Below are positions 55,515 to 64,000 of a DNA stretch of 64,000 bases, one piece after another. Position 1 is the stretch's first letter. Every line of letters starts with the position of its first letter. A model generated the notes under the pieces. That model made no database searches and was not told where the DNA came from. It saw nothing but the letters and a program-made list of their open reading frames with translations. The DNA is from Hansschlegelia plantiphila (lineage in GTDB: Bacteria > Pseudomonadota > Alphaproteobacteria > Rhizobiales > Methylopilaceae). The position numbers and the translations under genes are program-made. The stretch spans positions 180,569 through 244,568 of the forward strand of contig NZ_BSFI01000022.1 in NCBI RefSeq assembly GCF_027922265.1, given 5' to 3'.

Positions 55515-55742
55515 GTGAACGAACGCCGCCTCACCAAATCCATCCGCCTCGGGCTCGCCATTGTTCTGGTCGGCGGGGTCGCCGGCTGCGACACGCTCTC
55601 GGGCATGAACCCGTTCGCCGAGAAGAAAACGCCTCTGCCGGGCGAGCGGCATCCGGTGCGGCAGGTCGCGCCGCCGCCGCCGGACACCGTCCCGCAGCCG
55701 CTCTCCGCGCTGCCGCAGGACACAAACATCAAGTTCGCCTGA
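55515..55742 (+). CDS. Small lipoprotein, possibly a truncated BamB
   Basis: A 75-residue protein from GTG 55515. It has a lipoprotein signal with lipobox VAGC (Cys25), then [17 protein letters not shown], which resembles the N-terminal segment of rhizobial BamB just after the lipid anchor. In the usual gene order this place holds a full BamB of about 400-450 residues with a beta-propeller. Here the frame stops after a proline-rich tail and der begins 61 bases later, with no propeller coding in any frame. It could be a truncated bamB or an independent small lipoprotein. Confidence 0.65.
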   Translation: MNERRLTKSIRLGLAIVLVGGVAGCDTLSGMNPFAEKKTPLPGERHPVRQVAPPPPDTVPQPLSALPQDTNIKFA

Positions 55743-55803
55743 TCGGCGGCCGGCCGCACCTCGGCCGCCCGTACGGTTCGGGCTCCGGGAAGGCCGTCTG
55801 ACT

Positions 55804-57168
55804 GTGACTGAGAACGCTCCCCGCATCACGGTCGCCGTCGTCGGCCGACCGAACGTCGGCAAGTCGACGCTGTTCAACCGGCTCGTCGGCAAGCGCCTCG
55901 CGCTGGTCGACGACCAGCCGGGCGTGACGCGCGATCGTCGCGAAGGCGAGGGCCATCTCGGCGACCTCGTCTTCCGCATCGTCGACACCGCCGGTCTCGA
56001 GCACGCCGCCGACGGCTCTCTGCAGGCGCGGATGCGCGCACAGACCGAAGCCGCGATCGCCGAGGCCGACGTTGTGCTGTTCATGGTCGACGCCCGCGCG
56101 GGCCTCACCGCCGACGACGAACGCTTCGCCGATCTGGTCCGCCGCTCCGCGCGCCCGGTCATCCTGGTCGCGAACAAGGCCGAGGGTCGCGCCGCCTCGA
56201 CGATGGCCTATGAGGCTTATTCGCTTGGACTCGGGGACCCGATGCCGATCTCGTCGGAACATGGCGAGGGCCTCGGCGACCTCTATGACGCGCTGGTTCC
56301 CTTCTTCGCCGTGCCGGACGAATATGCCGGCGACGATGAGCCGGAGGAGGAGGAGAACCCTCCGCTCAGGATCGCGATCGTCGGGCGTCCGAACGCCGGC
56401 AAGTCGACGCTGGTCAACCGCCTGATCGGCTCCGACCGGATGCTGACCGGCCCGGAGGCCGGCATCACCCGCGATTCGGTCTCGGTCGATTGGGAATGGC
56501 GCGGCCGCCGCGTGCGGCTGGTCGACACAGCCGGGCTACGGAAGCGCGCCCGCATCGTCGACAAGCTCGAGAAGCTGTCCGTCGCGGACGCGATCCGCTC
56601 GATCAAGTTCGCGGAGGTCGTGGTGCTGCTGCTCGACGCCGCCGTGCCGTTCGAGAAGCAGGACCTTTCGATCGCGGACCTCGTGGCGCGCGAGGGCCGC
56701 TCCCTGGTCTTCGGCCTCAACAAATGGGATCTCGTCGAGGACCGCAACAAGGCGCTCGCCAACGCCCGCGAGGCGCTCGACCGGCTGCTGCCGCAGGTCA
56801 AGGGCGCAGGCCTCGCGCCGCTGTCGGCCGAGACGGGCGAGGGCGTCGACAAGCTGATGATGACGGTCGCCAAGGCCCATGAGGTCTGGAACCGCCGCGC
56901 GCCGACCGCCGCGATCAACCGCTGGCTCGAAGCGACCCTTGAACGCCATCCGCCGCCCGCCGTCGCCGGCAAGCGGATCAAGCTGCGCTACGCCACCCAG
57001 GCGAAGGCTCGGCCGCCCTCCTTCATCATTTTCGGAACGCGCACCAGCGAGCTGCCGGATTCCTACACGCGGTATCTCGTCAACTCGCTGCGCGAGGCCT
57101 TCGACCTGCCGGGCACGCCCATCCGGCTGAACTTCCGATCGGCCGAGAACCCGTACGACAAGAAGTGA
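55804..57168 (+). CDS. der: Ribosome biogenesis GTPase Der (EngA)
   Basis: A 454-residue protein with two tandem GTPase domains: [20 protein letters not shown] and NKAEG in the first, and [21 protein letters not shown] and NKWD in the second. The KH-like C-terminal domain ([39 protein letters not shown]) follows. Der acts in maturation of the large ribosomal subunit and is essential in most bacteria. Start at GTG 55804 after GGGAAGG. It ends 22 bases before the convergent queF. Confidence 0.97.
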   Translation: MTENAPRITVAVVGRPNVGKSTLFNRLVGKRLALVDDQPGVTRDRREGEGHLGDLVFRIVDTAGLEHAADGSLQARMRAQTEAAIAEADVVLFMVDARAGLTADDERFADLVRRSARPVILVANKAEGRAASTMAYEAYSLGLGDPMPISSEHGEGLGDLYDALVPFFAVPDEYAGDDEPEEEENPPLRIAIVGRPNAGKSTLVNRLIGSDRMLTGPEAGITRDSVSVDWEWRGRRVRLVDTAGLRKRARIVDKLEKLSVADAIRSIKFAEVVVLLLDAAVPFEKQDLSIADLVAREGRSLVFGLNKWDLVEDRNKALANAREALDRLLPQVKGAGLAPLSAETGEGVDKLMMTVAKAHEVWNRRAPTAAINRWLEATLERHPPPAVAGKRIKLRYATQAKARPPSFIIFGTRTSELPDSYTRYLVNSLREAFDLPGTPIRLNFRSAENPYDKK

Positions 57169-57190
57169 CGCTCTGGGGCGCGCCGGCGCT

Positions 57191-59040
<1,850 letters not shown>

Positions 59041-59043
59041 GTT

Positions 59044-59082
59044 CCCAAGCGGTCGCGCCGCCCCGCGGCGCGACCGCTTGGG
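59044..59082. terminator. 18-bp perfect-stem hairpin between convergent genes
   Basis: CCCAAGCGGTCGCGCCGC (59044-59061) pairs perfectly with 59065-59082 around a 3-base loop. It starts 3 bases after the eno stop and ends 6 bases before the stop of the reverse-strand oxidoreductase. It fits a bidirectional terminator for the convergent pair. The missing T-run is common in GC-rich genomes. Confidence 0.75.
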
Positions 59083-59088
59083 TCGTCG

Positions 59089-60108
59089 TCAGGTCCCAAA
59101 ACCCTCGAGCACGATCTTGCCCTTCGACCGGCCGCTCTCGAGCAGCGCGTGGGCGCGCTTGAGGTTGGCGGCGTTGATCGCGCCGAAGCTCTCGGAGACC
59201 GTCGTCCTGAGAGTCCCTGCGTCGACGAGCCCCGACGTCTCGTTCAGCAGCGCGCCCTGCTCGGCGATGTCGGCGGTCCCGAACATCGAGCGCGTGAACA
59301 TCAACTCCCAGTGCGTCGACACGCTCTTGCGCTTGAAGGGAGCGACGTCGAGCGCCTTGGGGTCGTCGATCAGCGCGAACCGTCCCTGGGGCGCGATCAG
59401 CTCCGCGATCTCGGCGAGATGACTGTCGGTGTTCGTCGTCGAGAACACGAAGGCGGGCTGGCCGAGCCCCAGCGCCGCGATCTCGGCGGCGAGCGGCCTC
59501 GAATGGTCGATCACATGGTGCGCGCCGAACTCGCGGCTCCAGGCTTGCGTCTCCGGCCGCGACGCGGTCGTGACCACGGTGAGGTCGGTCAGCCGTCGTG
59601 CAAGCTGCGTCGCGATCGAGCCGACGCCGCCGGCCCCGCCGACGATCAGGATCGCGTTCCAGGCGCCGGGGACGGCGCGCCGGACGTCGAGCCGGTCGAA
59701 CAGCGCCTCCCAGGCGGTGATCGAGGTCAGCGGCATCGCGGCCGCCTCCGCAAAGCTGAGCGAGGCGGGCTTGCGCCCCACGATGCGCTCGTCGACGAGA
59801 TGCAGCTCGGCGTTCGCGCCCTGCCGGCCGAGCGCGCCGGCGTAGAACACCGCGTCGCCTGGCCTGAACAGCGTGGCGTCCGGTCCGACGGCCTCGACGA
59901 CGCCTGCGGCGTCCCACCCCAAGACCTTCCACTGGCCGGCCTCGGGGGCCGCGGAGGCCCGGACTTTCGTGTCGACCGGATTGACGGACACCGCCCGGAC
60001 CGCGACCAGCAGGTCGCGGCCTTCCGGCCTTGGCGCGGGAAGCTCGATGTCGGACAGCGAGGCGGGGTCGCTGATGGGCCCGGGGGTCCGGTAGCCGATG
60101 GCGCGCAT
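59089..60108 (-). CDS. Zinc-type alcohol dehydrogenase-like / quinone oxidoreductase (MDR superfamily)
   Basis: A 339-residue medium-chain reductase. ATG 60106-60108 is preceded by a perfect AAGGAG. The start MRAIGYRTPGPISDPASL, then VNPVDTKVRA, VLGWDAAGVVEAVGPDA, and the nucleotide-binding ILIVGGAGGVGSIATQLAR. The usual zinc ligands are missing, as in the quinone-oxidoreductase-like branch that is often annotated as a zinc-type alcohol dehydrogenase. It probably reduces electrophilic quinones or enones with NADPH. It is divergent from an HxlR regulator, which probably represses it. Confidence 0.88.
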   Translation of the reverse strand: MRAIGYRTPGPISDPASLSDIELPAPRPEGRDLLVAVRAVSVNPVDTKVRASAAPEAGQWKVLGWDAAGVVEAVGPDATLFRPGDAVFYAGALGRQGANAELHLVDERIVGRKPASLSFAEAAAMPLTSITAWEALFDRLDVRRAVPGAWNAILIVGGAGGVGSIATQLARRLTDLTVVTTASRPETQAWSREFGAHHVIDHSRPLAAEIAALGLGQPAFVFSTTNTDSHLAEIAELIAPQGRFALIDDPKALDVAPFKRKSVSTHWELMFTRSMFGTADIAEQGALLNETSGLVDAGTLRTTVSESFGAINAANLKRAHALLESGRSKGKIVLEGFGT

Positions 60109-60204
60109 GGCGGTCTCCTTTGTTCTGGAGACGGAGATGACCTGCGTGGTACTATTGCGCAAGAACGCACATAAACCGCGCATAGTGTCGATAAGGATAC
60201 CGTT
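60109..60204. promoter_or_regulatory. Divergent promoter between oxidoreductase and hxlR-type regulator
   Basis: A 96-bp AT-richer gap containing TTGCGCAA (60155-60162) and a TGCGT (60143-60147) / ACGCA (60165-60169) dyad. It is the natural operator site for an HxlR repressor, but no defined HxlR motif was matched. Confidence 0.45.
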
Positions 60205-60570
60205 ATGTCGCGCGTCCGCCACGACCGCCTCGACTGTTCGCCCGGCTGCGCGGTGGAGGCCGCGTTGCAGTTTATCGACGGCAAGTGGAAGGGCGTGATC
60301 CTCTATCACCTCCTCGACGGCACGCTGCGGTTCAACGAGATCCGTCGGCGCCTGCCGGGCGTGACGCCGCGGATGCTGACCAACCAGCTCCGCGAACTCG
60401 AGGCGGACGGCTTCCTCGCCCGAAAAGTGTTCGCCGAGGTGCCGCCCAAGGTCGAGTACAGCCTGACCGGCCGCGGCCGGTCGCTCGAGCCGGTGATCGC
60501 GGCGCTGAAGGCGTGGGGCGACGCCCACGCCGATTTCGCGCCGAAGCCCTACGCGGACGCCGCCGCGTGA
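60205..60570 (+). CDS. HxlR-family transcriptional regulator
   Basis: A 121-residue winged-helix protein with the HxlR signature: CSPGCAVEAALQFIDGKWKG, then ILYHLLDGTLRFNEIRRRLP, GVTPRMLTNQLRELEADGFL and PPKVEYSLTGRGRSL. The N-terminal cysteines at CSPGC could sense thiol-reactive quinones or aldehydes, as in YodB/QorR relatives. AAGGA lies 7 bases before ATG 60205. Divergent placement next to a quinone-reductase-like gene supports a repressor-target pair. It ends 11 bases before the convergent HsdR-like gene. Confidence 0.92.
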   Translation: MSRVRHDRLDCSPGCAVEAALQFIDGKWKGVILYHLLDGTLRFNEIRRRLPGVTPRMLTNQLRELEADGFLARKVFAEVPPKVEYSLTGRGRSLEPVIAALKAWGDAHADFAPKPYADAAA

Positions 60571-60581
60571 GGCGGGGGACG

Positions 60582-61673
60582 CTATCCTCCCTGTTCCGCA
60601 ACGGGAGACTCAAGAACTAGATTCTTCCCCTCAGCGTACGCAGCGGCCGTATCCCGCAACCTCTGAGCATGGTCATAGATATCGTCAAGTGTTTGTATGC
60701 GGATGCGCTCTTCGTCATTCTTATCAAAAAAGCTGACGTACTTAACTGATCTGTTGAAGTGTAGGCGAGCAAGAGGTTTTCTGTTATTGTTGTCTATGAT
60801 GATGCCGCAGTAGCTCTTCTGATCTCGCATAATCACCCGGTTGGCTCTGATAATATCCCGAACGATCGCCCGGACGATATGGAAGCCTTCCATCTCTTCG
60901 GCAGTTGTGACGACCTCATCGCTATTGGGCTCAGCGGCCGAAACGGGAACGTCAATAACCTCTGTGTCAGCCAGAGCTGATGAAAGGCGGCTTTGGACGG
61001 AATCACGCACGACCTCACGAAAGGCGTTTTTCACCAATGGCGTGAGCATATCCTTCACCGCCGACGTGAACCGACCTTCGTACAATCCAGCTGTCACCTG
61101 CCGGACAAATTCTTCCGTTGGAGATTCCATTAGAGAGCTTATCTGAGTTTTTATTTCAGATGTATATTTTAGGCGGCTTGCAGAAGCCAATATATTTGGA
61201 ATATCGAACTCGTTTCGCCCAAATTTCTTTATTTCGCTGAGTATAGACGCGTTGATATCCGAAAGATCGAATTTCAGAAAGGGAAGCGGATCCAATTTGT
61301 TTGGTTCGTCGAGATCGGTATGCAGTTGGAAATGACGACCATTCGTAAGCAGCGCAAATTTTGCTGAGGTAACGGAGAAATACCGATAAAGCTGCGCAAG
61401 ATGCACCTTATCAAGATGAACGGCTATTGGCTTACATTCAACGAGAATGCGGATTTTGTCGTCAACTTTAATTGCATAATCGACTTTCTCTCCCTTCTTC
61501 CCGACCGCATCCGCCGTGAATTCCGGAATAACCTCGCTTGGGTTGAATATATCGTAGCCAAGAGCTGCAAAGAACGGCAGGACAACCGCTGTTTTCACGG
61601 CCTCTTCGGTTATCATAGCACTGGAATGAGACTTTATGCGTTCAGCAAGTATTTTTATTTTTTCTTCTATCAT
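60582..61673 (-). CDS. Orphan type I restriction HsdR N-terminal domain protein
   Basis: A 363-residue protein with AAGGGGG before ATG 61671-61673. Residues 20-130 form a PD-(D/E)xK nuclease-like fold of the HsdR-N type: VLPFFAALGYDIFNPSEVIPEF gives the helix, then VDYAI (Asp65) and ILVECKP (Glu79, Lys81). The C-terminal ~150 residues are a separate helical/beta region. No HsdM, HsdS or helicase motor is nearby, so this is not a normal restriction system. Similar stand-alone proteins are common but uncharacterised. GC content and codon use are clearly lower than in its neighbours, which suggests transfer. Confidence 0.8.
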   Translation of the reverse strand: MIEEKIKILAERIKSHSSAMITEEAVKTAVVLPFFAALGYDIFNPSEVIPEFTADAVGKKGEKVDYAIKVDDKIRILVECKPIAVHLDKVHLAQLYRYFSVTSAKFALLTNGRHFQLHTDLDEPNKLDPLPFLKFDLSDINASILSEIKKFGRNEFDIPNILASASRLKYTSEIKTQISSLMESPTEEFVRQVTAGLYEGRFTSAVKDMLTPLVKNAFREVVRDSVQSRLSSALADTEVIDVPVSAAEPNSDEVVTTAEEMEGFHIVRAIVRDIIRANRVIMRDQKSYCGIIIDNNNRKPLARLHFNRSVKYVSFFDKNDEERIRIQTLDDIYDHAQRLRDTAAAYAEGKNLVLESPVAEQGG

Positions 61674-61769
61674 GGCGTTCCCCCTTTTCGATTGATTGCC
61701 GTGAGAGCATGGGGCCGAAGATTGTGCCGGTCAAAGAAATTCCTCCTATGAGGGGGCTCCGCGCGCTCA

Positions 61770-61919
61770 CGCGTCCCCCGCCATTTTCCCCCCATGCAAT
61801 GGCCCGATAATGGGCTGATCCCCGGCGTGCGCCGGCAGGGGGGACGAGCGTGGCGCTCAAACTCTTCACGCGGGCGCCTGGCCGGCATCTCGGCTCAGTG
61901 CGGGAGGGCGGTCGCGCCG
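61770..61919 (+). pseudogene. Truncated, frameshifted duplicate of the recO 5' end
   Basis: 150 bp similar to 62849-62999, the recO leader and first ~42 codons, at an offset of 1079 bases. It includes the same ribosome-binding surroundings and start (ATG 61794, MQWPDNGLIPGVRRQG). A 1-base deletion after codon 15 and another indel further on break the frame, and the similarity stops near 61919. This copy cannot make RecO. Confidence 0.8.
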
Positions 61920-61925
61920 AATGGC

Positions 61926-62288
61926 TCAGCCGAGCCCTATCACGATGATATCCGGCTCGCTCGGATGGTTTTCCCAGATGCGGACGCGTGTGCGGCTTGA
62001 AGGAACTGACGCTCGAAGAATGACGTCGAGCTCGACTGTCGTTACTACGATTTCTAGATGCGGCGTCACGATCAACCGGTCGAAGACGGGCGGTTGATGA
62101 AGGCCGACCTCGTCCGCAGCGCCCAAGGTCACGCTCGTCTCGCCGTCCATCCAACTCAAGCAGGAGATGCATACGACGGAGTCCGTCCATTTGAGGTGTG
62201 CGCCGCTCGGCTCTGGAGCTTCTCCCAAGTCGGGATCTGAAATAAAGAAAAGTGAGTAAGGCGGCGCGATTTTGACGGTGGACGGCAT
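61926..62288 (-). CDS. Small protein of unknown function, first copy of a three-member paralogue array
   Basis: A 120-residue ORF on the reverse strand with GGAGG about 9 bases before its ATG (62286-62288). It has no signal peptide or membrane segment. It ends in SSRTRVRIWENHPSEPDIIV, then IGLG. The segment LIVTPHLEIVVTTVELDVIL followed by this tail recurs, diverged, in the ORF at 62449-62715. The tail alone recurs in the fragment at 62334-62426. Tandem, diverging copies of a small cytosolic protein are typical of immunity or antitoxin genes, but I do not recognise the family. Confidence 0.6.
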   Translation of the reverse strand: MPSTVKIAPPYSLFFISDPDLGEAPEPSGAHLKWTDSVVCISCLSWMDGETSVTLGAADEVGLHQPPVFDRLIVTPHLEIVVTTVELDVILRASVPSSRTRVRIWENHPSEPDIIVIGLG

Positions 62289-62333
62289 CTATTTGTGCCT
62301 CCAAAGGTCGTTGACGATACGGCGCTGCCGCCG

Positions 62334-62426
62334 TCATCCAAGCCCGATAACAACGTCGTCCGGCTCGCTTGGATGGTTTCCCCAGATGCGAATGCGGTGC
62401 GTATCGAATATCACGCGCCTAAGCCT
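62334..62426 (-). pseudogene. Degenerate fragment of the paralogue array (copy 2)
   Basis: This reverse-strand open stretch, closed by a stop at 62427-62429 and lacking a start codon, encodes RIRIWGNHPSEPDDVVIGLG before its stop at 62334-62336. That matches the C-terminal 20 residues of the intact 120-residue copy (RVRIWENHPSEPDIIVIGLG). It is a 3' remnant. Confidence 0.6.
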
Positions 62427-62448
62427 TCAGGCGTGATGCGGTCACTAA

Positions 62449-62715
62449 CTATATCTTGGTGGGTAAGATTAGAGTCCGATTTTGGTATTCGGCGGCGCTG
62501 CAGTCATCCACTGCTATGACGATATCGTCCGGCCACCGCGGGTCATTCTCCCATATTCGCACGCGAGTCCGTTCTGACTTCGTCTTGGCTTTGAGTAAAA
62601 GCTCCCACCCGATCGTCGAGATCATGATTTCCCTGCAGGGCGTTTCGATCGCCATGTCGAGCCCAGAGCGGCCTTCCGAGAAGGCCCCAAGGCGATCATT
62701 CGCCTCTCGTATCAT
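62449..62715 (-). CDS. Diverged, probably truncated third copy of the paralogue array
   Basis: An 88-codon reverse-strand ORF. Its middle (AIETPCREIMISTIGWELLL, then ERTRVRIWENDPRWPDDIVI) aligns with residues 72-117 of the 120-residue copy. The first ~60 residues of that copy are missing and replaced by an unrelated stretch. The stop after the VIAVDD position has been lost, so it runs on for 14 residues. The ribosome-binding site is poorly placed (GAGG only 2 bases before the ATG, AAGGAG about 20 bases away). It may be a decaying gene. Confidence 0.4.
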   Translation of the reverse strand: MIREANDRLGAFSEGRSGLDMAIETPCREIMISTIGWELLLKAKTKSERTRVRIWENDPRWPDDIVIAVDDCSAAEYQNRTLILPTKI

Positions 62716-62872
62716 CGCCTCATTTTGAAGAATTTCTCCTTCGATATTTTTGAATATCCAAGAGGCGTGGGAATTTAATCATAGAATCACGAACAAAGTT
62801 CGTGTTTTGTTTCATTCGGAAATCTCCTTCCGACCGGATGACATCCCTCGCGTCCCCCGCCATCTTTCCCCC

Positions 62873-63613
62873 ATGCAATGGACCGATGACGGGCTGATCC
62901 TCGGCGTGCGCCGGCAGGGAGAGACGAGCGTGGTGCTCGAGCTCTTCACGCGGGCGCATGGCCGGCATCTCGGCCTGGTGCGGGGAGGGCGGTCGCGCCG
63001 CCTGCGGCCGACGCTGCAGCCCGGCAACACGGTGCGCGCGACATGGCGGGCGCGGCTCGACGACCACCTCGGCGCCTTCGTGGTCGAGCCGCTGGAATCC
63101 CGCGCGGGACGCCTGATGGAGCGGGCGGACGCGCTGCACGGCGTCGGGCACCTCGCGCATCTGCTGCGGCTCGTCGCCGAGCGCGACCCGCACGAGGCGC
63201 TCTACGACGCAGCCGAGATCGTCGCCGACCATCTCGACGACCCGGCCGTTGCCCCCGCTCTCGTCGTCCGCCTCGAGCTCGCGGTGCTGGCCGAGCTCGG
63301 CTTCGGGCTCGACCTCTCCTCCTGCGCCGCGACGGGCAAGCGGGACGACCTCGTTTACGTCTCCCCGAAATCCGGCCGCGCCGTCGGCCGCGCCGCCGGC
63401 GCGCCTTACGCCGAAAAGCTGTTCGCGCTGCCGCCCTTCCTGGTGGGCTCCGGCGCCAACGCTTCGCCAACAGGCGACGACGTCGCGGCAGCTTTCGCGC
63501 TCACCGGGCATTTTCTCGCGTCCCGAGTCTGGGAGCCGCGCGGGATCAAGCCGCCGGATTCGCGGGCGGCGTATCTCGCGCTGCTGGGGAGGCGGGGCGG
63601 AGCGCTCGCCTGA
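62873..63613 (+). CDS. recO: DNA repair protein RecO
   Basis: A 246-residue protein. ATG 62873 is set by the RecO start MQWTDDGLILGVRRQGETSV; the frame further upstream belongs to the inserted array. The N-terminal OB fold (GLILGVRRQG, HGRHLGLVRGGRS, PGNTVRATWRARLDDHLGAF) is followed by the helical C-terminal domain (LLRLVAERDPHEALYD, LELAVLAELGFGLDLSSCAA). RecO loads RecA with RecR in gap repair. Only the 5' end is duplicated upstream (61770-61919), and this copy is intact. Confidence 0.93.
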   Translation: MQWTDDGLILGVRRQGETSVVLELFTRAHGRHLGLVRGGRSRRLRPTLQPGNTVRATWRARLDDHLGAFVVEPLESRAGRLMERADALHGVGHLAHLLRLVAERDPHEALYDAAEIVADHLDDPAVAPALVVRLELAVLAELGFGLDLSSCAATGKRDDLVYVSPKSGRAVGRAAGAPYAEKLFALPPFLVGSGANASPTGDDVAAAFALTGHFLASRVWEPRGIKPPDSRAAYLALLGRRGGALA

Positions 63614-63642
63614 GAGGCCCATATTCACTCGACAGCGCCGTC

Positions 63643-63674
63643 ATTCCGGCTGGAGCGGAGCGGAACGCCGGAAT
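63643..63674. repeat. REP-like palindrome ATTCCGGC...GCCGGAAT
   Basis: ATTCCGGC (63643-63650) and GCCGGAAT (63667-63674) form an 8-bp inverted repeat around a purine-rich loop (TGGAGCGGAGCGGAAC). It has the form of extragenic palindromes common in rhizobial genomes. Confidence 0.6.
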
Positions 63675-63729
63675 CCAGACGCGCGACGGGCGGGCCGAAG
63701 AAGCGCAACGGTCGATGAAGCCCTCAGCC

Positions 63730-63820
63730 GTCATGCCCGCCTTCGCGGGCATCCACGACTTTGCCTTCTCTGCGCCGCTCGACGCCGAAGTCGTGGATGC
63801 CCGGCTGCGCCGGGCATGAC
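63730..63820. repeat. Inverted pair of REP-like units
   Basis: A unit starting GTCATGCCCGCC and ending GGGCATCCACGAC (63730-63759) is followed by its near-exact reverse complement (63790-63820, starting GTCGTGGATGCCCGG and ending GGGCATGAC). Each unit is itself a small GC-rich hairpin, so the pair can fold into one long stem. This is the usual arrangement of REP/BIME-type elements. Confidence 0.65.
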
Positions 63821-64000
63821 GCGGCGATGGACCGGCGTGATCCCGTCAGCGAGGGGCGATCGGAATAAATTCCTTGACATTTCCACTTTCCTCCCGCACG
63901 CTCCGTCCCGTCTTTCCCCGTCACGGGAGGCGTGTCCGGACCGGCCGGCCATGCGGGGGAGGAGCGGCGCCTGCGGCGGGGATGACCGGATGTCTCCGCC

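Larger units (their letters stand above)
63614..64000. other. 387-bp gap with REP-like palindromes
   Basis: No supportable gene to the window end. It contains two kinds of palindromic repeat (63643-63674 and 63730-63820). A TTGACA hexamer at 63875-63880 in an AT-rich patch could be a -35 element for the next gene, but no matching -10 was seen. A short ATG-initiated frame at 63951 runs off the edge and is not recognisable. Confidence 0.4.

Overview
The window is a stretch of a GC-rich chromosome, most likely from an alphaproteobacterium of the order Hyphomicrobiales (Rhizobiales). The evidence is the high GC, the housekeeping genes in rhizobial-type neighbourhoods (RsmB-like methyltransferase next to guaA, TPR protein / small lipoprotein / Der, enolase, RecO) and the protein sequences. 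The genus cannot be fixed from the sequence alone.

Layout. (1) 1-3358: end of a membrane protein, RsmB-type rRNA methyltransferase, a small membrane protein, and GMP synthase guaA. (2) 3347-5994: a 2.6 kb lower-GC insert flanked by a 12-bp direct repeat of the guaA 3' end. It carries one ATPase-TOPRIM (DUF4435) fusion resembling a single-protein PARIS phage-defence gene, plus a 55-codon reverse-strand gene. It looks like the remnant of a guaA-targeting genomic island with no integrase left. (3) 6413-50160: a complete NRPS siderophore locus of about 44 kb. (4) 50534-59040: DUF72 protein, preQ0/queuosine genes queE-queD-queC, ArsC-like protein, L,D-transpeptidase, NnrU, TPR protein, a small lipoprotein, der, queF and eno. 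(5) 59089-64000: a quinone oxidoreductase-like gene divergent from its likely HxlR regulator, an orphan HsdR-N protein of lower GC, a decayed array of small paralogues with a duplicated recO 5' end, recO, and REP-like palindromes.

How the siderophore locus works (inference from domain order and active-site residues read by eye). The phosphopantetheinyl transferase primes the carrier domains. A PvdA-type ornithine N5-hydroxylase and an IucB-type acyltransferase make acylated N5-hydroxyornithine. Nine co-directional genes, mostly with overlapping ends, run from MbtH through a type II thioesterase, a stand-alone aspartyl beta-hydroxylase and a PvdE-like exporter to five NRPS proteins. The first NRPS loads a fatty acid (FAAL) and carries a second, fused aspartyl beta-hydroxylase. 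Two adenylation domains have the aspartate code (DLTK-I/V-GHVG) and two have serine codes (DVWH-M/L-SLID). Three are of an ornithine/hydroxyornithine-like or basic type. The predicted chain is acyl - beta-OH-Asp - (D)-X1 - Ser - X2 - (D)-X3 - Ser - beta-OH-Asp, released by a terminal thioesterase. This resembles the acylated photoreactive siderophores of the cupriachelin/taiwachelin/serobactin type. Uptake is provided by a TonB receptor, a FhuD-like binding protein, a fused FhuB permease and a FhuF reductase. No FhuC ATPase and no dedicated regulator lie in the window.
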